A stretch of 64,000 nucleotides of DNA, taken from Paraescarpia echinospica (Eukaryota > Annelida > Polychaeta > Sabellida > Siboglinidae). Below, piece by piece: positions 49,593 through 61,444 of this stretch. The notes beneath the pieces were generated by a model. It saw nothing but the letters and a program-made list of their open reading frames with translations. It had not been told where the DNA came from and searched no databases. Position numbers and translations under genes: made by a program. Location of the stretch: the NCBI GenBank assembly GCA_020002185.1, contig CM034534.1, positions 69,665,946-69,729,945 on the forward strand, in the 5' to 3' direction. Each line of letters opens with the position of its first letter. Positions within the stretch are counted from its first letter, which is position 1.

Positions 49593-50440
49593 ATTTAAAT
49601 AAGGTCCCACAGAGACACATTCATGTTGAGTGCTACTACTGTATATTAATATGTTGTCTACTCGTCTGTATTATAATAACCAATACCATAACAATGTCCT
49701 AGGTTCATATCTGTTTAACAGAGGAGCAAACTTTCTAAATCTTTACGTAATGTTCAAAAAGAGACATCCCATTAACAAGATGTTATGCTTATACACCAAC
49801 TCTCCACCCCTTTAAAGTGATGCACAAAATATCATTTATGTGGGACAGTGTTCCCTGTTAGTGTAGTGGTGTTACTGACTCAGAATCGTAGCTAGTTTGC
49901 TGTAAATAACAAGGCAGATGTAAGTTTGTACCAGAGCTTTGTATTAAGCCAAACATTAAACCATATAATACAATATGTACATGAAGTGCCTTAGCCTATA
50001 TAATTCTAATAAATAAGTTACAGCAAAGGTGAGGGGAACCAATGATACACAAAATATCCAAAAAATTATTAATTATACTCATGACCAGGAAATTTGTACC
50101 AGGTCAAAAACTGTTCCTAGTTTTTTGTGTGATCAGATTTATTGTTAAAACTACCTAAAATATTAGGATAAATAAATATTAATTAAACTGCTATAATAGA
50201 GAAAAGATATGAACATATTTCACAAAAGAAGCACAACTAATATTAATCAGTGACCTATACATGCGTAGACATATGTGTACTAATAATTAAAGATAAAATG
50301 TGATGTATATGTAACGCCATTGGCTGTGCACTGAATCACTGTTGTTGCTGCTGCACTGCAACTGGACCAAAAATGGTGTCCATGTTTTCAATTGGCCAAA
50401 CTCTATATATCAATGGCTCTGGCAATGAGCCCAGAACGTG
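49593..50440. other. No supported feature
   Basis: AT-rich spacer between the MITE and the LINE remnant. No domain, splice-consistent exon or RNA gene recognised. Confidence 0.5.
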
Positions 50441-50444
50441 GGCA

Positions 50445-52150
50445 ATTCGTAAAAAAATTTGTTTGTATAGTTATGTGGTTTCATACCAATAAGCTTTCAT
50501 TAAACACAAAAAAGACTAATTTTATTATATTCACAACAAATGGGAAGAAATACAGTATTGACAAAGCTGAAATAACAATAGATGGAAACAAAATAAAACT
50601 TGTTCAATTCACTAAATTTCTCGGAATAATTTTAACAAGATTTAACAAGATTGCCATCCAGAGAATTAACTCTGGATGGCAGGTGGACAAGGAAACCCTT
50701 TGGCTTATCGAGAGTCCAACCCTTTTATCTACATATATCCAGCCCTTCTGAGGTATGTGTTGATTTTATTTTTAAACATATTCACACTACTAGCACCCAT
50801 ACAATCAGGAGATAATCTGTTCCATTCAGTCACAGTCCTTTGTGAAAATGAGAACTTTCGTATGTCTAATCTACACTGCTCCTTTACTAATGTAACTTCA
50901 TGTCCTCTAGTCTTTCTATCTTTCTTAACTGAAAAAAACATATTTCTATCAATATTTTCATAACCATTCAATATTTTAAACACTTCTATCTGATCTCCTC
51001 TCAATCTCCTGGTCTCCAGTGTTGTTAAACCACATTCTTTTAGCTGCAATTCCACACTGCTCTGAAAACCTCATGTCAGCACTAATTGTCAGCCCTATAG
51101 ATGAACACTTAAACCGGAAGACTCATACTGACAGTATATCAAATAAAAAATAGCACGTAATGTAGCAATGCTAAACAAACGAAAACACTTTCGTCCTATG
51201 TCCATTATGAAAACTATTTACACTAATTTCATCACATTTACAATTTTGTACTATACTATGGGCAAATTCATATAGCACAAACCTAAGCAAACTAAAAATA
51301 CTACAGAAGAAAGCTATTCGGATAATCACATTATCCCAATATTTTGCACACTCAAATACACTGTTCGCAAAGTTAAAACTATTAAAATTGGATGATATAT
51401 ACAAACATCAGTTAGGTATTTTTATGCATAAAGCAACAAATAAACAACTCCCAGATAATATGTCATCAATGTTATTGTGAACTAATAATGTACATAAACA
51501 CAAGCTGAGAAACCATAATGCATATTACATCCAACAAATAAGAACAAACACAAGGAAATTCACAACAAATTATTCAGGACCAATATTCTGGAATGCACTA
51601 CCTCAAAATTTACAACTAATTGTATCCATCAATCAATTTAAGAAGAAACTCAAAGAGCTGTTATTGTCAAAATATAATTAATTCTTCTTATTATTTTTTT
51701 TAATATCGTACCTTATAAATTAACCATAAGCATACCATCATCTTATCATGGTATAAATGATTAAGTTTGTATTCATATTTTACTTGAAAATTAGTTAATT
51801 TATTCTTTATGTACTATTATGTTATAATGAGTGCAATTTAATTAGTAGTCAACCTGTTCTATTTATGTATTGTCAGTAATGTATGTGTATGTGTATACGT
51901 TAACTGCATCTATGAAATTATTTATTCAGTTAGTTCCAGAAGAACTTACTGTCCTACTTTTATGCTTTAATTTTATGGAACAAGGAAACTATTATTAAAT
52001 TATTATTTCTGGTGGTCCTCGCTATAAGCCCCTAGGGGTTTCTAGAGGATCTCCACGGTTACAATATTTTTTTTCTGTTTTTATAATCCATGGTACATGT
52101 GTTCATTTATTTGTACTTGTAACTGAAATAAAGTTTATTAATTAATTAAT
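50445..52150 (+). pseudogene. Non-LTR retrotransposon remnant (3' half), interrupted
   Basis: The C-terminal part of a reverse transcriptase reads MWFHTNKLSLNTKKTNFIIF and FTKFLGI. It is then cut by another LINE (50632-51100) and resumes with IDEHLNRKTHTDSISNK, NVAMLNKRKHFRP, LQKKAIRIITLSQYFAHS, LKLDDIYKHQLGIFM and SGPIFWNALPQNLQ. The coding part ends near 51680. About 460 bases of 3' untranslated sequence follow, with aataaag and an ATTA/ATTC tail at 52135-52160. Frameshifts and a stop (near 51150 and 51478) show that it is dead. Jockey/CR1-group is likely; the clade was not resolved. Confidence 0.8.
50632..51100 (-). mobile_element. Truncated CR1-like LINE 3' end nested in the LINE remnant
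   Basis: The minus strand encodes LKECGLTTLETRRLRGDQIEVF through MFKNKINTYLRRAGYM, matching the C terminus of the LINE at 55.9-58.7 kb with about 90 percent residue identity by eye. Relative to that copy it lacks about 220 bases (equivalent of 56275-56490). It shares the same 3' hairpin and repeated tail. No clear target duplication is seen at the junctions. Confidence 0.85.
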
Positions 52151-52159
52151 TCATTCATT

Positions 52160-54440
52160 CATTTGTAAACATTTCAACCACATTTGTCAACACTGATACA
52201 ATACACGTACCTCCATAATATTAAATTCAGTTTGTGGTGGTAAACTTTATCAGTGGTAGATATACAAGCCAGAGTTTAATTTATTTAAATATACTGTTTG
52301 CAGTTTGTTTACATACAGTCAGTACAGACTGTTTTTGTTTTACACTTTGGAATATATATAACCAAACTTTTGGCATTAGTTATAACGTTAACAATAAGTT
52401 CTCATATAGCACAGTATTCAGTCCTCAGGACTGCTCAAAGCGCTTTACACTTTACTCCCTGGCAGACATGTTCAATCGAACATCATGACTTCTTTGGGAA
52501 GCATTCAGCTATGCTATTACTACACAAAGATGACATAAAATTATACCCAAATCTAATACTGTCTATTGCCTGGTACTTATTTATGTGAATGACCTGACTC
52601 AACAAGGAGTGAACAGAAATATTGTCCAAGCTTTGAAAATAGCAGCATTCATTGTTAGGATTCAAAATGAGGTTCCGTCGATTGACTGATGTTCTAGCTA
52701 CTTCACTACTGCAGCCCATGACCGTCCATGTTACTGCTGTTGCTGGGAGAAAAGACTTTCCTTATTTCGGATTTGTTACAATAAATAATACATTTTAATG
52801 ACAGGTGTTAGTTAAGCTTGGGTATATTGATATGTGAATACAATACAGCACTAACAATACTAGTATTAGATATATCCAGGGGCATATCGATTGAGACACG
52901 TTATAAACCTGGGCACTCTATAAACGTTACCTAATCATAATTCTATCACGTGATAATTACCGAGCAAGAATAAGCCCCACTTCAACTATTGTTGGTCAAA
53001 CCACATGTCTATATTTACTGATTATGTGCTGTCAACAGGAAGCAGCCAGCTTGCCCTCAGGCTCAAACCAATTACAACATTGAAATTTAACCACCAGGAT
53101 CAGTTGGCCTCTCTAAATGACAACCACATCCTTGTTCCCCTGTCATGTATGGGTTCACTTGGCTGGCAACCTTGTTAAGACAAGGTTCTCTGTTCTACTA
53201 CCCAGGATCATCCAGGGGTGGTGATCATTAGCAGGAAGTTCACTGGATCAGTTCCACCCCATCCCTGTTTGCAGTCAGTCCTGAGTGTGTAAACCATTCA
53301 AATTCAGTTTGGGAAGTGTGCTTTCAACATAATATGTATTCAAGATAATAAAGAGAGGAGGAATAGACAGCTTCAGCTTAAATATTGTTAAGTGGCGGTC
53401 ATGTTATGAAATAAACAAGTTCACAAAGTCCAAACATTTTAAAAACATGATGTACGGTTGGAGGTTGGGCTGGTGCACTATGTATTACAGGAAAATCGAT
53501 ACAGTGGTGCCAGCTATCATGTGGAACATACACTAATACACACTGACTGTAGTGTAGATATCAGAACCAGGTAATGCCTTTTTAACCATCTTTTCTTAAA
53601 TCTGGTGGATACTGGGCTTAATTGAAAGCCATTTTGGATCGATCAGAATCATAAGTGCCACTCTACGTATTTGTTGGAGAGGGCAGTGGTTTGAAGAAAT
53701 GTGAAACAATATACATTTTGGAATTTGTGTATTTATAAGAACAACCGTAACTAAATGTGTTGAACCCACCAACCTGGTCATCCAAAACAGACCCTTGGAA
53801 GGCCAACATTGGAGCTGTAATTGTCAGGGATCTACTAATCCTAACAGACGAACAGTTGCTGGTAACTTTCAAGGTTATTGTGTAAGAACTTCCTAAAGCA
53901 TGGCTGCACTTCAAAATACTTTTCAGGCAAAATTAAGCAATAAATAACGACTATACTTGTATTTACTGCATTGGCAGTTTACAAAGAGTTTAGGTTTCTA
54001 TGTGAGTTTCACATTCAGTATATGTAGTGTGTGCTGGGGTTATTATAAAACTGAGTTTGTATCTGTCATTCTGTATAATTATGTATGTCTGAGGATGTCC
54101 CAATCAGTTCTGTATGTGTACTATAGGACTAAACTTTTGTAGGCATGTCAACGAGCCCATTATGGTGGTTCATAGATTTAGTTTTTAATTTCATCCGGGG
54201 GACTTTGGTCGGATGGGATCTTGGGCGCCAGCGCCGCCTGTGACTAATCGTATAACATTAGTGGCTGAGTACATGGTAATTTGTAGCTTGGCTTTATATG
54301 TAAATACCATAGCTTGGCATTATATACCAGTTTGGTAGCTAGGCATTATGTGCATGGTATAATCTTTTTGTTTTAGAGGTGGTTTTAACCAAAAAGTATT
54401 AATACTAATCAGGTTTCTTTTCTCGCCTTGAAATGCTGGA
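52160..54440. other. No supported gene
   Basis: Unique-looking intergenic sequence. Small open frames here have no domain, no splice-consistent partners and no homologue elsewhere in the window. Confidence 0.5.
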
Positions 54441-54451
54441 GTAATTATAGT

Positions 54452-54580
54452 ACGTTGGAACCTCACTACATGTATTAAGGTCACACTCAGGACTGGGCTG
54501 TTACAGAAATAATTGGTGACCTTAATTGCGAGGTGGCTGTATTACCAAGGTGATCGTAAAGCGAGGTCCGACTGTAGTTA
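54452..54580. mobile_element. Short MITE-like element, CCTCG-TIR family, copy 3
   Basis: The left part is acgttggaacctcactacat; the right part reversed reads ACAGTCGGACCTCGCTTTAC. A core with gaccttaattgcgaggtggc is shared with the copies at 1.6, 15.5 and 60.65 kb. About 130 bp. Confidence 0.7.
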
Positions 54581-54734
54581 TTAATATAATTGACTTCTTG
54601 CATGGCATAGCTTTCTTGAGTGATATTGTTGTTTTCACTTCTGGGGACAGTGATATATTTAGATAGTCAAAGGGCCATGGCCCCCATCAAGTTAGGAAAA
54701 ATTATTTGTATCATATATTTATAACCTGTTATGT

Positions 54735-55205
54735 CACAACAGTGACAACATGGTAGAGTGTTAACTAACGGGTGACAACATGGTAGAGTGTTAACTAATG
54801 AGTGACAACATGGTTGCAGTGTTAACTAACGGGTGACAACATGGTAGAGTGTTAACTAATGGGTGACAACATGTTAGAATGTTAACTAATGGGTGACAAC
54901 ATGGTAGGAGTGTTAACTAATGGGTGACAATATGGTAGAGTGTTAACTAATGGGTGACGACATGGTAGAATGTTAACTAATGGGTGACGGATGACATGGT
55001 AGAATGTTAACTAATGGGTGACAACATGGTAGCAGAGTTAACTAATGGGTGACAACATGGTAGTGTGTTAACTAACGGGTGACAACATGGTAGAGTGTTA
55101 ACTAACAGGTGACAACATGGTAGAGAGTTAACTAATGGGTGACAACGTGGTAGCAGTGTTAACTAACGGGTGACAACATGGTAGAGTGTTATCTATCAGG
55201 TGACT
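54735..55205. repeat. 30-bp minisatellite GGGTGACAACATGGTAGAGT...
   Basis: About fifteen units of gggtgacaacatggtagagt plus gttaactaat with point changes and small indels, including one unit with an extra gatgacatg insertion. Confidence 0.95.
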
Positions 55206-55848
55206 ATGCTACTGTACAATAAAGAAGTGAACCATAAGTCATAGAATTTTGGTTGGATCGAGTCAGAAATATTTTAATGCCCTTGTAATTTGTCCTGTGG
55301 TTTCACCAAAACAAAATAACAAATTTGTAAAGTGAGCTACCAAGTCATAGTGGATACTTGAAAGATTAAATTTTTCACTAATTAAGTCAGAAAGAAGAGA
55401 AAAATGTTGACTAAGGAGGAACCCTTAATAAATTATATCATATCTGATGCAATGATTATGTAAAGAGAGATTTGGAGGGATTGAGACAGGAGTGGGGAAT
55501 GAGAGTGAAAGATAGAGGGGAGTGGAGATGGTTTGTGCAAAGGTGGTGAGGGGAACGAAAAAGGAAACAGAAATGAAGGACCTGTATCAAGACCAGCTCG
55601 TATATAGAGGGAAAGAAAAGGAGAACAACAACATATCACATATGCTACTCATATCGGATATAGCTTGCCTGACTAAAAACTAACATGCCATCATTGCTCT
55701 CAGTGGTGTGAGCCAGCTCAAACAATGACACCAAATAGAAGTATTGTGTGCAGGGCATTTTTTATAGACAAAAGTCAACTGAATGAGATAGGCTGATCAG
55801 GTTTAGCATTTTAATTTATTGGTTTTGCCATATAAATAGGTACATTTA
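55206..55848. other. No supported feature
   Basis: Purine-rich stretch at 55460-55620 and otherwise ordinary AT-rich sequence before the LINE. No gene recognised. Confidence 0.5.
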
Positions 55849-55953
55849 CAGTAGATTTAACAAGATTTAACAAGATTGCCATCCAGAAAATTACTCTGGA
55901 TGGCAGGTGGACAAGGAAGCCTTTTGGCTTATCGAGAGTCCAATACTTTTTAT

Positions 55954-58830
55954 CTACATGTATCCCGCCTTTTTAAGGTGTGTGTCGATTTTATTTTTAA
56001 ACATATTCACGCTACTAGCACCAACACAATCAGGAGATAATATGTTCCATTCATTTACAGTGCTTTGTGAGAATGAGAACTTTCTTATATCTAATCTACA
56101 CTGCTCCTTTACTAATGTAGCTTCATGTCCTCTGGTCCTTCTATTTTTCTTAACTGAGAAAAAAATGTTTCTATCAATATTTTCATAACCATTCAATATT
56201 TTAAACACTTCTATGTGATCTCCTCTCAATCTCCTGGTCTCTAATGTTGTTAAACCACATTCTTTTAGGCGTATTTCGTAACTAAGATCCCTCAGATTTG
56301 GTATCATTTTAGTCGCTCTCCTCTGTACTCTTTCTAGCATATCTATGTCCTTCTTGCGATATGGCCTCCATGCTTGTATACAATATTCTAAATGAGGCCT
56401 CACTATTGTTTTGTACAGCGGTACTATTAATTCTTTTTTCTTATACGCTATATTTCGCCTAATTAATCCAAGGATTTGATTTCCCTTTGACGCTGCAATT
56501 CCGCACTGCTCTGAAACCTTCATATCAGCACTAATGGTTAACCCCAAGTCCTTTTCTTTTATAGTAGTACTTAGAACAGTACCCCCCATTTTATATTTTA
56601 CCTCTTCATTCCCATGACCTGTGTGGAGGCATTTACATTTCCCAAAATTGAACAGCATTTGCCACTTTTCAGACCATTTGATCAACCTATCAAGATCATC
56701 TTGTAAATGCTGTCTGTCTCCATCACTTTTAATCCTTCTAAACACTTTTGTATCATCCGCAAATTTTAACACCTTGCTTGTTATATCATCATCCAAATCG
56801 TTGATATATATTAAGAATAATATAGGTCCTAGTACTGATCCCTGTGGTACCCCACTCAATACCGATTTCCAGTTTGAAGCCTCCCCATCAACTACTACAC
56901 GTTGTCTTCTGTCATTCAGCCATTTTTCTATCCAGTTTATTATACCATTTCCTATGCCATGGGCCTTTAGCTTAAGGAGTAATCTTTGATGTGGTACTTT
57001 GTCGAAAGCTTTTTGAAAATCTAAATAGATGATATCTACTGGTGATCCCTCATCTACCCACCTAGTGATGTCTTCCAAAAAACATAACATATTTGTTAAG
57101 CATGACCTCGCTTTTAAAAACCCATGTTGAGATGGGTTTATCAAGTTATGTTTAACAAGAAAATCCACCATGTGATCTTTAATTAGTCTTTCTAATAATT
57201 TGCAAATCACTGATGTTAAACTCACTGGTCTATAGTTCTCTGACTTGTTTCTCGAACCTTTTTTAAATAACGGTATAATGTTTGCCTCTTTCCATTCTAA
57301 AGGAACCACTCCCTCTTCTAATGACAAATTGAAAACTGTTGCAAGCGGTACGCTAATTTGTTCTACAATTTCCAATAGTAGTTTGGGCGGAATCCCGTCC
57401 ACTCCAGGTGATTTATTATCCTTCATAGCCCTTATTTTCTTAGCTACCATTTCCGAGGTTACAACTAACTGTCCTAAATAGTCTGAATCTGCCCCCTTGA
57501 ACTTAGCCTCTGGTACTGGCAGTGAACTAATATCTTCCCTGGTAAACACTGAACTAAAATACTCATTCAGGTCTTCTGCCATTAAGAATCCCTCTGATAT
57601 TGTATTTCCAGCACTATCTTCTAGAGGACCGACCTTATCCTGAACTTTCTGTTTGCTTCGAATATACGCATAAAAACTCTTACTGTCATGTTTTATATTA
57701 CTAGCTAATTTTTTTTCATAGCTTCTCTTTGAATTTCTAATTTCAGCTGTAGCTTGATTAAGTGCTTCTTTATAAATGTTGTAGTCTTCATCATTTCCAG
57801 TACATCTATATGACTTCCACATCATTTGTTTATACTTAATTTTTCTAATGGCTTCTTTCGATAAGTGTTTCTTTTTAGACCGTTTCCCTTGTTTTTTGAA
57901 AGGTACAAATTTATCGACTATGCACTTAATTTCACTATTTAAGATATTCCAGCATTCTGTTGCTGTCTTATTCTTCAGTGTGTTATTCCAGTCTATCTTT
58001 GCTAAATATTTCCTCATGTCCTTATACCTTCCTTTGTGGAAATTTCTCCTATACTGCTTTTTACTATTCCTTTCTGATTTTACTTTGATGGTAAAATGTA
58101 TCTGGTTGTGATCACTACTCCCCAGTGGCTCACATATCTTGACATTGTCAACTAATTCTTTCTGTGAGGACAAAACTAAGTCTAACACATTCTCTCCCCT
58201 GGTTGGTTCTAGCACATGTTGAGAAAGGAAACTATCTTGTACTAAAACTAAAAACTTGTGGTCCTCACTCCCCATACTCTGTAGAGATTTCCATTGTATA
58301 TGCCCATGGTTAAAGTCCCCCATAATAATACAGTTCCGTTTGCTTACTTCCCTTATAGCGTTTTGTATTTTTTCATTCTCTTCTATGCTTATGTTTGGAC
58401 TTCGATAAACTAACCCAACTGTTAACGTTGAGTTTCCTGTAACTATGTTACACCAAACAGCTTCTTCGCAATCTGCTTCTCTTTCTAATTTTATTTCATA
58501 AGCCTGGATAGATTCTTTAATATATAAAATAACTCCACCTCCCTTTCTTCCTATTCTATCTTTCCTAAACATTACATATCCTGTTAGTCCCAATTCGGCA
58601 TCTGATATATCAGTGGTGGCCCACGATTCGGTTATACCTATTATGTGAGGGTCAATATCTTCTACCATAATGTTTAGTTCACTTCTTTTGTTTACTATGC
58701 TCCTTGCATTTAAACAAATGCATTTATATCCTGATTCAGAACAGTTTTCCAGGCTGTTCTTTGCCGATTTATTTCTGCTGTTATTTCTCCAGTTTAAGGC
58801 TTTTCTGCGAGTCCCCCCTGCGAATCTAGT
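55954..58830 (-). CDS. LINE ORF2: APE endonuclease plus reverse transcriptase
   Basis: Target-primed reverse transcription enzyme of a CR1/Jockey-group LINE. The first ATG is at 58668 (904 residues), but the open frame runs back to 58830 and the endonuclease begins before that ATG with CICLNARSIVNKRSELN, so the real start is probably non-ATG or translation is coupled to ORF1. Endonuclease motifs are intact: the Asn of LNARS, the Glu of IIGITESW, GDFNHGHIQW, and SSDHNQIHF near the end of the domain (about residue 200). Reverse transcriptase follows at roughly 410-690 with SPGVDGIPP, YRPVSL, VPQGSVLGPILF and the catalytic KFADDTK. A thumb/C-terminal region runs to KKAGYM. There is no stop or frameshift over nearly 2.9 kb, so this is a recent insertion. 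Confidence 0.92.
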   Translation of the reverse strand, partial: TRFAGGTRRKALNWRNNSRNKSAKNSLENCSESGYKCICLNARSIVNKRSELNIMVEDIDPHIIGITESWATTDISDAELGLTGYVMFRKDRIGRKGGGVILYIKESIQAYEIKLEREADCEEAVWCNIVTGNSTLTVGLVYRSPNISIEENEKIQNAIREVSKRNCIIMGDFNHGHIQWKSLQSMGSEDHKFLVLVQDSFLSQHVLEPTRGENVLDLVLSSQKELVDNVKICEPLGSSDHNQIHFTIKVKSERNSKKQYRRNFHKGRYKDMRKYLAKIDWNNTLKNKTATECWNILNSEIKCIVDKFVPFKKQGKRSKKKHLSKEAIRKIKYKQMMWKSYRCTGNDEDYNIYKEALNQATAEIRNSKRSYEKKLASNIKHDSKSFYAYIRSKQKVQDKVGPLEDSAGNTISEGFLMAEDLNEYFSSVFTREDISSLPVPEAKFKGADSDYLGQLVVTSEMVAKKIRAMKDNKSPGVDGIPPKLLLEIVEQISVPLATVFNLSLEEGVVPLEWKEANIIPLFKKGSRNKSENYRPVSLTSVICKLLERLIKDHMVDFLVKHNLINPSQHGFLKARSCLTNMLCFLEDITRWVDEGSPVDIIYLDFQKAFDKVPHQRLLLKLKAHGIGNGIINWIEKWLNDRRQRVVVDGEASNWKSVLSGVPQGSVLGPILFLIYINDLDDDITSKVLKFADDTKVFRRIKSDGDRQHLQDDLDRLIKWSEKWQMLFNFGKCKCLHTGHGNEEVKYKMGGTVLSTTIKEKDLGLTISADMKVSEQCGIAASKGNQILGLIRRNIAYKKKELIVPLYKTIVRPHLEYCIQAWRPYRKKDIDMLERVQRRATKMIPNLRDLSYEIRLKECGLTTLETRRLRGDHIEVFKILNGYENIDRNIFFSVKKNRRTRGHEATLVKEQCRLDIRKFSFSQSTVNEWNILSPDCVGASSVNMFKNKIDTHLKKAGYM

Positions 58831-58978
58831 TTAAATAGATGCAGCCTGTCCCACTGTCAACAGATTGCAGCAAGTTCTCTGAGAAAACTGCTGCCCCCTT
58901 TCCACTTAGATGTAGGCCATCTCTCATGTACATGTATATAGGTTCTATTACATAAACTGGTTGTTGACTAGATGTAGG
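58826..58978 (-). pseudogene. LINE ORF1 C terminus (SGNH/GDSL esterase-like tail)
   Basis: Fifty codons ending MRDGLHLSGKGAAVF...GCIYLN-stop. The DGLHLSGKG block is the C-terminal Asp-x-x-His motif of SGNH-type esterase domains found in ORF1 of many CR1-group LINEs. It overlaps the ORF2 open frame by 5 bases in another frame. An in-frame TAA at 58981-58979 separates it from anything upstream, and the rest of ORF1 is missing. Confidence 0.75.
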
Positions 58979-59074
58979 TTATAGTATCGTGTTACCAGAC
59001 AAGACATAGTCTGTGTGTGCTAGTAGAGTATCATTCGTATTGACTGTTTTAGTGAGTTTGTCTCAGCTCAATGT

Positions 59075-59592
59075 GTGGTGTTTGTGCATGCATGCATGCA
59101 TCTGTGTATGTGCGTGTATGCATGTGTGTGGGTGAGAGTGTGAGTGCATGTGTGCGTGTGTGTATGTGTGTGGGTGACAGTGTGTGTGTGTGTGTGTGCA
59201 TGTGTGTGGGTGAGAGTGTGTGTGCATGTTTGCGTGTGTTTGTGCATGTGTGTGAGTGTGGGTGAGAGTGTGCATGTGAGTGTGTGTGCATGTTTGCGTG
59301 TGTGTATGTGCGTGCGCATGTTTGCGTGTGTGTATGTGCATGTGCATGTGTGTGCATGTTTGCGTGTGTATGTGCATGTGTGTATGTGCGTGTGCATGTT
59401 TGCACGTGTGTGTGCATGTTTGCATGTGTGTATGTGCGTGTGCATGTTTGCGTGTGTGTATGTGTGTGCATGCATGTGTGTGGGTGAGAGTGTGTGTGCA
59501 TGTTTGTGTGTGTGTATGTGTGTGCATGCACGTGTGTGGGTGAGAGTGTGCGAGTGCTTGTGCATGTTTGCGTGTGTGTATGTGCATGTGTC
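59075..59592. repeat. TG/CATG-rich complex microsatellite
   Basis: About 520 bases of TGTGCATGTTTGCGTGTGTG-type repeats with an irregular 24-40 bp higher period. It directly adjoins the truncated 5' side of the LINE. Cysteine-rich or histidine-rich open frames on both strands are artefacts. Confidence 0.95.
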
Positions 59593-60310
59593 AATCTCTC
59601 CAATGACCATATTCACCAACAATTGAGCCCATTCTCCCCACCTGCTATAACACCTCAGAGTTCTTGTTTCAATCCATCAATGTCACAATGACAAGCCAAC
59701 ACTTGATTTTTAACATTATCGCGTGATCCTGATATTTATAAAATATTGAATAGCACATGCTTGTAAGAAATATTGCACATTCTCTATTTTATGTATTTTA
59801 CAATGTTTATGTCCATTAGTAACTCTGTTAAATGTACATCCCTGTTTAGAAATCTTAGTGCAAGGAAATGTACACATAGTCACTTACAATGTTCCCAGTC
59901 AAAGTGCGAGTATCTAACCAAATTAATATCACATTATTTATCTCGTGTTGCAATATTTCCACGAAAATGCCACGTAATCTTTTGTCACTGCTCAAACATT
60001 GCATTCTTATCTTATTCCAGATATTTTAAGAGATTAGCTTGGTCTGCCTCGAGTCACACAAAAGCCTTTTGTCAGGCCTGTGTCAGTCATGCTTACTGAT
60101 CTACAGTGAGACCTATTGATATTGAAGGTGATAAGATACAATACCACAGGTACTTATCTTGGTGCTGTGGTCAACACACAAGTTTCAAGTACATAATTAC
60201 TGGATATACTTCCTACTGTGGGAATTTAATGCAGTAGTAAGAAGGATATTCCCCCTAACTTCCCCTATGTATAGACCCTGGACACATTTAATATCACTGT
60301 TTCTATAGCT
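59593..60310. other. No supported gene
   Basis: A 108-codon open frame at 59773-60099 has no recognisable domain or splice context; I see nothing else here. Confidence 0.45.
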
Positions 60311-60321
60311 ATAGCTACAAG

Positions 60322-60612
60322 GCACTGTATGCCACTGAGGGCCAATACCGGGCACTGTAGGCCACTGAGGGCCAATACAGGGCACTGTAGGCCACTGAGG
60401 GCCAATACCGGGCACTGTAGGCCACTGAGGGCCAATACAGGGCAATATAGGCCACTGAGGGCCAATACAGGGCACTGTAGGCCACTAAGGGCCAATACAG
60501 GGCACTGTAGGCCACTGAGGGCAAATACAGGGCACAGTAGGCCACTGAGGGCCAATACAGGGCACTGTAGGCCACTGAGGGCCAATACAGGGCACTGTAG
60601 GCCACTGAGGGA
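60322..60612. repeat. 30-bp minisatellite GGCACTGTAGGCCACTGAGG...
   Basis: Nearly ten units of ggcactgtaggccactgagg plus gccaatacag, few variants. Thirty is a multiple of three, so every frame is open and gives periodic peptides such as ANTGHCRPLR; not evidence of coding. Confidence 0.95.
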
Positions 60613-60649
60613 TCGTCTCACAAGTTATCAAGGTCCAAAGAACGGTGTA

Positions 60650-60905
60650 CGGTTGAACCTCAGTAATACAGCCACCTCATAATCAAGGTCACCCTAGAGC
60701 AGTCAAACATTATTTCCATAACAGTAAAGTATAGGATATAAGTCCTGCTAATGGCGTCGACTGGTGAAACATTCAGCAATGCAGCGCCCCTATGACCCAG
60801 ACGGGTTACGAGAAAAGTAAAGTAAAGTAAAAATACGGTCACCTTGCTATTTACCTTCACTTTTGTCCAGGTGACCTTAATAGTGCGGTGACGCTGTAGT
60901 GGTAC
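60650..60905. mobile_element. Short MITE-like element, CCTCG-TIR family, copy 4
   Basis: Begins acggttgaacctcagtaata with cacctcataatcaaggtcac and ends gtgaccttaatagtgcggtg. The centre (about 60740-60835) is unlike the other copies and includes an agtaaagtaaagtaaa run, suggesting a secondary insertion. Confidence 0.6.
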
Positions 60906-61444
60906 TTGAGGTGATGAGCATACCATCGACCAAAGGAACATTGTTTTTTATACTGAAGTATAATGACGATTTAGAACTAGTGCTGTGCACCGTTTACCGG
61001 TATACTGGTAACTGGTTTTTTATTAAGCCAAACTTGTATTCCATACGGTGTGTATATAACGTCATAAATCTTTACTATAATCGACATTCCTACACGCTAT
61101 AAAATTATCCCCTCTAACTTTCCACCCGTACCACAGTTACATATACAGCTGTCTACTCTTTGTATAATTATTACATGTTAGATTCAACTTTCCTACCTGT
61201 CTACACTAACTATAATGAACAGTTTCCTCGGTCCTTTGAAATCTGACCCTATGCTACCTCCCCAGTGCATTCACACTATTGTGTATGCACTAGCCAGCCA
61301 TCAATAGCCGTACAGGGTAACCCCAACTGTAGTCTTTCACATTCACTACCAACCTACATTAAGTACTAAACCCCACATCGTGACACCCATTATAATACCG
61401 TCATTGCATAAAGGTGCACCTCCACCTTCGTTAACTGTAACACC

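Larger units (their letters stand above)
55849..58985 (-). mobile_element. CR1-like non-LTR retrotransposon, 5'-truncated, ORF2 intact
   Basis: Element of about 3.1 kb: the end of ORF1 (58978-58826), full ORF2 (58830-55954), about 100 bases of 3' untranslated sequence with a hairpin, and a repeated 10-bp CTTGTTAAAT tail. The 5' side stops close to 58980, where a TAA interrupts ORF1 and unrelated sequence begins. A shorter relative is at 50632-51100. Confidence 0.88.

Noticed and set aside
59049..59626. Histidine/threonine-rich and cysteine-rich open frames of up to 184 codons
   Set aside because: TG/CATG microsatellite read in all frames.
60265..60682. Periodic peptides CPVLALSGLQ and ANTGHCRPLR
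   Set aside because: 30-bp minisatellite; no start, splice or domain evidence.
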